Source of the DNA: Desulfatitalea alkaliphila
GTDB taxonomy: Bacteria > Desulfobacterota > Desulfobacteria > Desulfobacterales > Desulfosarcinaceae
Assembly (NCBI RefSeq): GCF_022968795.1
Contig: NZ_JALJRB010000001.1
Location: 1 to 64,000, forward strand
Direction of reading: 5' to 3'
DNA length: 64,000 nt
Made by a program: the position numbers and the translations under genes. Below the pieces are notes generated by a model. It had not been told where the DNA came from. It ran no database searches and worked only from the letters and a program-made list of their open reading frames with translations. This document shows, one piece after another, positions 58,657-64,000 of the stretch. Position 1 is the stretch's first letter, and each line of letters opens with the position of its first letter.

Positions 58657-60485
58657 TTGTCGCCGACCTTTCCCGTCCGTTGCCCGGTCGGTTCGCCCGG
58701 CGTGGGTATGGTGCCGGCAGATGCATCGAATCGCTGACCGGCGTCCATGGGGGATGCATCGCCACGACGCCGGTAGAGGGGCTCCAGCACTCCGGCATAT
58801 TTTTCCAAGACAAACATGCGCCGTAATTTCATATTGGTTGTCAGCTCTCCGGTCTGGTGGGTGAACGGTTGCTGCACCACCGCGATGTCCACCGGCCGGC
58901 AGTAGACGGGCAGATGGGCACAGGCCTGCCGCGCCGAATTGCGTAAATGATCCAGCGCGCCTTGTGTCCCGTTGTGGGTTTGCTGCAGGCGTTGCCAGCG
59001 CTCCGAAGTCAGGTTGAGCAGCGCCGTCACATAACGGCGATCCGCCCCGGCGGCCACGGCGAAATCCACATCCTCGATGGTCTCCAGGGCCGCCTCGATG
59101 GCCGCCGGTGTCACCTTGCGCCCCGTGGAAAGCTTGAACAGATCGGCCTTGCGACCGGTCAGCCACAGATAGCCATCCGCGTCCAGACGGCCCAGGTCGC
59201 CGGTTCTAAGGAAACCATCATGGGTCACCGGGATCGCCTCGGCCGCGACACCGATACCCTTGACCAGGATCTCGCCATCGGCGGCCAACCGAAGGGTGTT
59301 TTCGGACAAAGGCCGTCCGACACTGCCCAAACGAATGGCGCCGGGCACATTCATGGCCATGGGGACAATGTTTTCGCTAATGCCGTAGGCCTCCAGAACA
59401 GGCCACCCCAAGCCCTCGAAGGCTTGGCTCAATGCGAGCGGCATGGCGGCCGATCCACTGATGCCGTATCGCAACCGGTCCCCCATGATATTGCGGATAC
59501 GACGCAACACCAAGCCATCGGCCAGCCGGTGCCGCCATCGCAAAAGCGGTGTCGGCCGCTCCCCGCGCGCCAGGGTTTGCCGGTACCGCCGCCCCGTGCG
59601 CACCCCCCATTGCACCAGGGCACGCTGTGGGAGGGCCATATGGTCGATGCGCCGCTGGATGCCGTCCATCAATTTTTCGTAAAAGCGTGGCACGGCGGCA
59701 AAGATGTGGGGAGTGATCCGCGGCACCGCCTCCATGATGGCAGCCGGCGCCGGCACCATGAACGCCTTCCAGTTCATTGCCACCGCGCAGAAATTGATAA
59801 TGCGCTGGAAAGGATTGGCCAAGGGCAACCAGCAAGCCGTATGGGCCTGTGCGGGCAGTTCATCGAAATGGCGCACAATGGCTTTTACGGCCGCAGCCAG
59901 TTGGCGATGCCGATAGGAGAACGCCTTGGGACGGCCGGTGGTGCCGGAGGTCAGCAGAATGGTGGCGACGGCATCGGGGTCCACCTGCACCGGCAAAGCA
60001 TCGGCGGCGGAAGCCGGTAAACGGTCCAGGAAATGCAAAGGTGTTTGCGAGCGGGGAGGCGCCCCATCTTCATGTTGGACGACGATCCGGCGCAGGCGGC
60101 GGCAGGCCTCGGGGGAGAGTTGTTGCAAGCGCTCCATGCGGTCGACGAACAACAGGGTGGGCCGGCAAAGGGAAAAGATGTCGTCGATACGGGCAGGCGG
60201 ATCGTTCAAGTCCAGACCGATCACCACGCCCCCCAGGCGATACACGGCATGCTGCAATCGCTCCCACTGCAGGCCGTTGGGCATCAGGATGGCCGCCCTG
60301 TCGCCGGCGGCCAGGCCCAGCGCCTGCAACCGCAAAGCCAGATCGCCAACGGCGGCTTCGAAGGCGTCCCAGCGAACAGGGCGCCACCGGCCATCGTCGC
60401 CCTTTTCCATGAAGGCCGTATCGCCGGGCGTCGCCCGAACCCGCATCGCCAGCAGCGCCGGTATGGTTTCCCAATCCCAACCCAT
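58653..60485 (-). CDS. AMP-forming acyl-CoA/acyl-acid ligase
   Basis: 610 residues of the ANL superfamily. Core motif A3 LLTSGTTGRPKAF (177-189), then YGISENIVPMAMN, GFLRTGDLGRLDADGYLWLTGR and KLSTGRKVTP, the long-chain acyl-CoA synthetase type. The substrate is a carboxylic acid, probably a fatty acid. The C-terminal Lys lies in ELTTNMKLRR. It begins seven bases after the PP-loop gene stop codon and is coupled to the reductase by a GTGA overlap. Without a carrier protein domain its product would be acyl-AMP, acyl-CoA or an acyl-ACP made on a separate carrier. Confidence 0.9.
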   Translation of the reverse strand: MGWDWETIPALLAMRVRATPGDTAFMEKGDDGRWRPVRWDAFEAAVGDLALRLQALGLAAGDRAAILMPNGLQWERLQHAVYRLGGVVIGLDLNDPPARIDDIFSLCRPTLLFVDRMERLQQLSPEACRRLRRIVVQHEDGAPPRSQTPLHFLDRLPASAADALPVQVDPDAVATILLTSGTTGRPKAFSYRHRQLAAAVKAIVRHFDELPAQAHTACWLPLANPFQRIINFCAVAMNWKAFMVPAPAAIMEAVPRITPHIFAAVPRFYEKLMDGIQRRIDHMALPQRALVQWGVRTGRRYRQTLARGERPTPLLRWRHRLADGLVLRRIRNIMGDRLRYGISGSAAMPLALSQAFEGLGWPVLEAYGISENIVPMAMNVPGAIRLGSVGRPLSENTLRLAADGEILVKGIGVAAEAIPVTHDGFLRTGDLGRLDADGYLWLTGRKADLFKLSTGRKVTPAAIEAALETIEDVDFAVAAGADRRYVTALLNLTSERWQRLQQTHNGTQGALDHLRNSARQACAHLPVYCRPVDIAVVQQPFTHQTGELTTNMKLRRMFVLEKYAGVLEPLYRRRGDASPMDAGQRFDASAGTIPTPGEPTGQRTGKVGDK

Positions 60486-60492
60486 ATCTCTT

Positions 60493-61641
60493 TCAGCGCC
60501 CGCCTTTGAGGCCCAGATCGGCGCGTTGCAGTGAAAGCCGGTCCAGGATTTCGTCGATGGATTTTCCTAAAAAGCGGCCGCTGCGGGCAGCGTACTCCAT
60601 GGTCTCGAAAAGGTGCAGCCAATAGGTCCTGTCCGCCTGGCCCCGGCGCACCATGGCGGCGAACTCCGGCTCGAAGGAGGAGTAGCCCAATTGCACCATG
60701 TCGACGATGCCCATCAGGGGTATCAGCTGGTGGTTGGTCATCAAGGGGCTTTCATCCCCGCGGGGCATCAACCCCAAGCGCCCCACCTCCTTTTTGATGA
60801 AGGTCTCGGGCAGGTCCCACACCTGGAACGGAAAGACCATCTGCGGTCGGCGATCCGAGGGCCAGGCCGGACCGTTCCACCAGTAGTGCATTTCCTCCTC
60901 GTCGAAGACGTCGCGCAAGCGGATGCCGGCCACCGCTTCCCGCGGCCGGGCCTCGTCCGCCGGGTCGGTGAGGAAGTCGTCGAGCCCCAGAATCTGCTCC
61001 AGTTGTGTCGGCGAAAGCCCCCAGAAGATATAGGGGATCTCCATGCGGGCGGCCAGGTTGCGCGCCAGGTCGGAAAAGAAATCGCCATCGAACTGATCCA
61101 CCGTGCCGGCGCACCCCTTTGCATTGAGATGGGTAATGGCGTAGCGAAACATTTTCTCCATGGTGGCCGCCCGTGGTCGCAGCATCAGATGATCCACATC
61201 AAAGCGACGAATGAGTTCACGAACGTTTTCCATGGCCACCGGGCTCATGAACGTATTGTCCACGGTCACGGCCAATATGCGCAGGGCCGGGTATGTTTGG
61301 CGCAGTCGGTGCAGCATGTAGCAGCTGTCCTTGCCGCCGCTGAACAACAGCATGATGTGGTATGCCGGGTCCTGTTGCGCGATGCGCTGTTGGATGAGCG
61401 CATCAAAGGCCCGCGCCATTTCAGCCTTGTCGCGCTTAACGGCCGCGGGGGGCGTGCTATTCGTCTCACGGCAGTAAAAACAGATGCCACCCACCAAGGG
61501 CGTATAACTCTCCGGCAGAATGCAACGGCGGCAGCGAGGGGTCAGCAAATTGCGCACGAACAAGCGGTAGAACGGCCAAAGATGACGAATGAAAAACTCC
61601 AGCAGGCGAACTTCACGAACAACGTGATCGGCGGCAAGCAT
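60493..61641 (-). CDS. PP-loop ATPase, sugar-amidotransferase-like
   Basis: 382 residues. N-terminal zinc-ribbon-like cysteines C37-x2-C40 and C54-x2-C57 (CRRCILPES, CFYC), then the PP-loop SGGKDS (101-106) that binds ATP pyrophosphate. This pairing is typical of N-acetyl sugar amidotransferases (WbpG/PseA/LegG group), which turn a sugar carbonyl to an acetamidino group using ammonia. Here the context is lipid or amino-acid conjugation and not a polysaccharide locus, so the acceptor may differ. The start at 61641 has AGGAG nine bases upstream. It is followed closely by the ligase. Confidence 0.82.
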   Translation of the reverse strand: MLAADHVVREVRLLEFFIRHLWPFYRLFVRNLLTPRCRRCILPESYTPLVGGICFYCRETNSTPPAAVKRDKAEMARAFDALIQQRIAQQDPAYHIMLLFSGGKDSCYMLHRLRQTYPALRILAVTVDNTFMSPVAMENVRELIRRFDVDHLMLRPRAATMEKMFRYAITHLNAKGCAGTVDQFDGDFFSDLARNLAARMEIPYIFWGLSPTQLEQILGLDDFLTDPADEARPREAVAGIRLRDVFDEEEMHYWWNGPAWPSDRRPQMVFPFQVWDLPETFIKKEVGRLGLMPRGDESPLMTNHQLIPLMGIVDMVQLGYSSFEPEFAAMVRRGQADRTYWLHLFETMEYAARSGRFLGKSIDEILDRLSLQRADLGLKGGR

Positions 61642-61754
61642 GAATGACAACTCCTATGGGATGAAAGCAATGCAGCGAGTATACCCCTGCGCGGTCAAAA
61701 GCCAAACCAAAAACATGCACCCATCAATCCGTAACCCTGCCCACACCGACGGCG

Positions 61755-63056
61755 TCACGCCATCTGCGCCAGCGGCTCCGCGGATGCGTCGGCGCCGCCG
61801 GATGTGCCGGCCTCGGCCATGCGGGCCATGCGATTTTCCATATAGTCAATGAATCGATGCCAGTCGGTATCGGCCGAAACCACGCGCAGGCCGACGGTGG
61901 CACCATTGCGCCAGCGGCAATCGGCCACCACGCGCGCCCGTTTGCTGCGCCCCACGGCCACCTCCAGCAGCGAGCGGTCCAGATAGCGCAGGGGCATGTC
62001 GGCACGCAGGCGCAGGCCTGCACGAGACGCATCCAGCACCGGCAACACACTTCCCTCTCCCGAACAGCCGACGATTACGGCGTTGCAGGTCACATCAAAA
62101 CGCCGATGGCCCCTGTCGCGCGCCGTTTCGGCGAACATGTGCCGGGGCCAGACCGACGCATAGGCTTGTTCCTGGTAGATATGACGCAAAATGCCCACCT
62201 TGCGCGAATCGAGATGGCAGAAGAAATCGGTGCACTGGTTGAAAAAGTAATTCATGATGTCGGGACTCATCACCGGATCCATCGCCGTGTAGTAGCGCCG
62301 CTCGGGAAAGCGGAACTGGCGCTTTTCCGCAAGGCTGTAAGGCCCGAAGAAAAATTGATAGATATTGCGACGCTGCGGGCGGCCGGCGTATATCCGCTGG
62401 AAATTCTGCTCCAAGTGCATCAAGTCCAAGGTGGCGCACACCCCCGGTGCGTTGTTGGCGAAAGAATAGGTGCGCACGGTGGCGGCGGGGATGCGCTTGA
62501 AGGCCAGAATCGATTCGTAAAGGGTGATGCGATTGGGATTGACCACGATCACGAAACGGTCCAGCCCGAAGAAGTACATGCTGTAGTGCAACATGTACTT
62601 GAACAGGTGAAACATCACCTCTCCGGATCGGCCCCGGAAGCGCGGGTTGATGGCCAAGGACGAAACCTCGCCCAGACGCTCGCCACGGGCGCGACAACCG
62701 GAAAAATCGGCGACCGCATCGGCCGGCAAACCAAAAGGGCCGTCCCGAATCACCGATATGGTGGCGACCACCTCCTCCTTGCATTTGGCCAGCAATGTGG
62801 TCGTTGACGGCAGGGCGTGATAATCGGTGACCCGTCGTCCACTGATGTGGGGTTTGCTGAAGCCCTCCTTAACATAAGCGTCATGCAGCAATTGAAACGC
62901 CTTGTCCAGATCGGACCGGCTGCGGGCGATTTCAAAGACCAAGCCGCGGGACAATGGTTTCAAATTCAGGCGGGACCGGAAAACACGGTCCCGCAGCACC
63001 TTGGGCGATCGACGCAGCGCTGTGAACATGACCTTGCGCATCATCTTCCATACCAT
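61755..63056 (-). CDS. FeeM-like N-acyltransferase fused to a PilZ domain
   Basis: 433 residues. N-terminal GNAT-superfamily domain resembling FeeM N-acyl amino acid synthases (LGEVSSLAINPRFRGRSGE, residues about 128-146; LFKYMLHYSMYFFGLDRFVIVVNP), which join an acyl-ACP to an amino acid. The C-terminal part (about 320-410) has a PilZ-type RGHRRFDV and DASRAGLRL, the R-x3-R and D-x-S-x2-G motifs that bind c-di-GMP. The start at 63056 follows AAGGAGGTG. First gene of the four-gene operon, 113 bases before the PP-loop gene. The FeeM call rests on motif pattern and is less certain than the fusion itself. Confidence 0.72.
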   Translation of the reverse strand: MVWKMMRKVMFTALRRSPKVLRDRVFRSRLNLKPLSRGLVFEIARSRSDLDKAFQLLHDAYVKEGFSKPHISGRRVTDYHALPSTTTLLAKCKEEVVATISVIRDGPFGLPADAVADFSGCRARGERLGEVSSLAINPRFRGRSGEVMFHLFKYMLHYSMYFFGLDRFVIVVNPNRITLYESILAFKRIPAATVRTYSFANNAPGVCATLDLMHLEQNFQRIYAGRPQRRNIYQFFFGPYSLAEKRQFRFPERRYYTAMDPVMSPDIMNYFFNQCTDFFCHLDSRKVGILRHIYQEQAYASVWPRHMFAETARDRGHRRFDVTCNAVIVGCSGEGSVLPVLDASRAGLRLRADMPLRYLDRSLLEVAVGRSKRARVVADCRWRNGATVGLRVVSADTDWHRFIDYMENRMARMAEAGTSGGADASAEPLAQMA

Positions 63057-63335
63057 GGAAAAGGCACCTCCTTTTCGATGTGTTCAAACCCAAACACACA
63101 CCATCCACCGTGCCCGAAAAGGCGGGCCCGGCAACACCGAGGAGCGCGACAATACAAGTTCAGACCAGAAGCCTGCTGTTCAGAATCAGTGCCGAAGGAA
63201 GGGAGCAGCAAAACAACAGGTGCGCGACACACCGCAGTTTTGCCACCCACAACGCACTATGCCACAGCCCGTATTGAGGGTCAATGGTCTTGCGCTCCAA
63301 GGAGGAGAACGTCCCCTTTTCCCTGAGCTTCTTTG

Positions 63336-63364
63336 TTTACAAAATGGCTGAAACCGCTTAGAAT
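63336..63364 (+). promoter_or_regulatory. Sigma-70 promoter of the NarL-type regulator
   Basis: TTTACA (63336-63341), 17 bases, TAGAAT (63359-63364), about 35 bases before the start codon. The remaining part of the 343-base divergent gap (63057-63335) shows no further gene or repeat; a promoter for the acyltransferase operon should lie in it but was not pinned down. Confidence 0.65.
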
Positions 63365-63399
63365 GCCTTGAGAATCACAACGAACAACGGAGCATGCCG

Positions 63400-64000
63400 A
63401 TGAACCCGAAAACCAAGGTTGTCATTGCAGAGGACCACCGTCTTTTCAGGGAAGGATTGAAATCGATGTTGACATCCCATGGAGCGCTCGAGGTGGTCGC
63501 AGAAGCGCGGGATGGCCTTGAAGCAATAAAAACCGTGAGAAACTTTTTACCGGATCTTTTAATCCTGGATCTTTCCATGCCGCGACTCGGCGGCATCAGT
63601 GTTATCAACGAGGTATCCACCCTGTTTCCCGAAATCAAGATATTGGTGTTGACCATCCACGAATCGGATCAACATGTGCTGGAAGCATTCAAGGCCGGCG
63701 CCAAAGGTTACTGCATCAAGGATGCCAGCCGCCAAGAACTGCTGCTTGCCATCGACAGCGTGTTGGAGGGAAAGACATACATTAGCCCCGGGATAGCCGA
63801 TGACGTCATGGAGGGGTATCTTGAAGGGCGACAATCCATGAAAAAAACGACCAAATGGGACACTATTACACAGCGGGAAAAGGAGGTACTCAAACTCCTG
63901 GCGGAAGGCCACGCGAACAAAGAGATCGGAGATTTACTTAACATCAGCGTCAAAACCGTCGAAAAACACCGCTCCAACCTCATGGGCAAGCTGGACTTGC
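63400..64000 (+). CDS. NarL/FixJ-type response regulator (partial, right edge)
   Basis: Receiver domain at the N-terminus (VVIAEDHRLFREGLKSML; acceptor Asp in LLILDLSMPRLGG) and a LuxR-type helix-turn-helix near the right end (TQREKEVLKLLAEGHANKEI, KTVEKHRSNLMGKL). About 200 codons are inside the window and the frame is open at base 64000; only the last few residues are missing. The start at 63400 is preferred to the ATG six bases earlier because CGGAG is correctly spaced. It is divergent from the acyltransferase operon and could control it; no cognate kinase is adjacent within the window. Confidence 0.92.
   Translation, partial: MNPKTKVVIAEDHRLFREGLKSMLTSHGALEVVAEARDGLEAIKTVRNFLPDLLILDLSMPRLGGISVINEVSTLFPEIKILVLTIHESDQHVLEAFKAGAKGYCIKDASRQELLLAIDSVLEGKTYISPGIADDVMEGYLEGRQSMKKTTKWDTITQREKEVLKLLAEGHANKEIGDLLNISVKTVEKHRSNLMGKLDL

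Noticed and set aside
58657-59166. Upstream extension of the SDR reading frame
   Set aside because: Lies in a different frame inside the acyl-ligase gene; the GTG coupled to the ligase stop codon fits the family start.

Overview
The window is GC-rich, gene-dense bacterial DNA. It most resembles an anaerobic member of the Desulfobacterota (former Deltaproteobacteria, Desulfosarcina/Desulfatitalea-like). That is an inference from several things seen together: a nif operon with nifI1-nifI2 between nifH and nifD, a NifD with a Clostridium-type insertion, an octaheme c-type cytochrome, a TRAP transporter, many two-component kinases with Cys-rich PAS domains, and a YeiH-type exporter next to a sigma-54 regulator. 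No rRNA, tRNA, CRISPR array or phage was seen.

Layout. 1-3.8 kb: rsgA (cut by the window edge), a SAM methyltransferase and a hipBA toxin-antitoxin pair. 3.9-17.3 kb: one co-oriented minus-strand nitrogen-fixation block, in transcription order nifA, nifH, nifI1, nifI2, nifD, nifK, nifE, nifN, nifB, a [2Fe-2S] ferredoxin, a GNAT acetyltransferase and nifV. A -24/-12 promoter and twin palindromes lie between nifA and nifH, and the gaps between the nif genes carry short palindromic and tandem repeats. 17.5-26.2 kb: shikimate kinase, an SLC13 transporter, a three-gene operon of unknown role (Tat lipoprotein, a 390-residue orphan, a HEAT-repeat protein) and a chemoreceptor. 26.5-38.8 kb: a 1500-residue PhnD-type hybrid kinase, then a c-haem sensor kinase and sigma-54 response regulator divergent from a YeiH-family exporter with a sigma-54 promoter, a small membrane protein and a radical SAM enzyme. 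39.4-40.2 kb: a gene-free island of nested inverted repeats. 40.2-48.2 kb: TRAP dctPQM, a DUF1786 protein, hflKC, an Ig-like exported protein and uppP. 48.2-51.7 kb: a DAHP synthase-aroB-aminotransferase operon preceded by a Trp-codon leader peptide and intrinsic terminator, i.e. a trp-type attenuator. 51.8-57.5 kb: a membrane-anchored hydrolase, an HExxH protein, an octaheme cytochrome and a PAS sensor kinase with receiver. 57.6-63.1 kb: an operon for an FeeM-like N-acyltransferase fused to PilZ, a PP-loop amidotransferase-like enzyme, an AMP-forming acyl ligase and a thioester-reductase-like SDR, next to a NarL-type response regulator cut by the right edge.

How the parts work together. NifA plus sigma-54 should drive nifHI1I2DKENB; NifEN/NifB/NifV build FeMo-co, and NifI1/NifI2 switch dinitrogenase activity post-translationally. 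The haem kinase/sigma-54 regulator probably switches on the YeiH-type exporter. The aromatic pathway operon looks tuned by Trp-tRNA charging. The least described parts are the acyl-ligase/acyltransferase operon at 57.6-63.1 kb, the haem-kinase/YeiH module, the orphan operon at 20-23.8 kb and the nested repeat family with copies near 20.0, 39.7 and possibly 46.8 kb.
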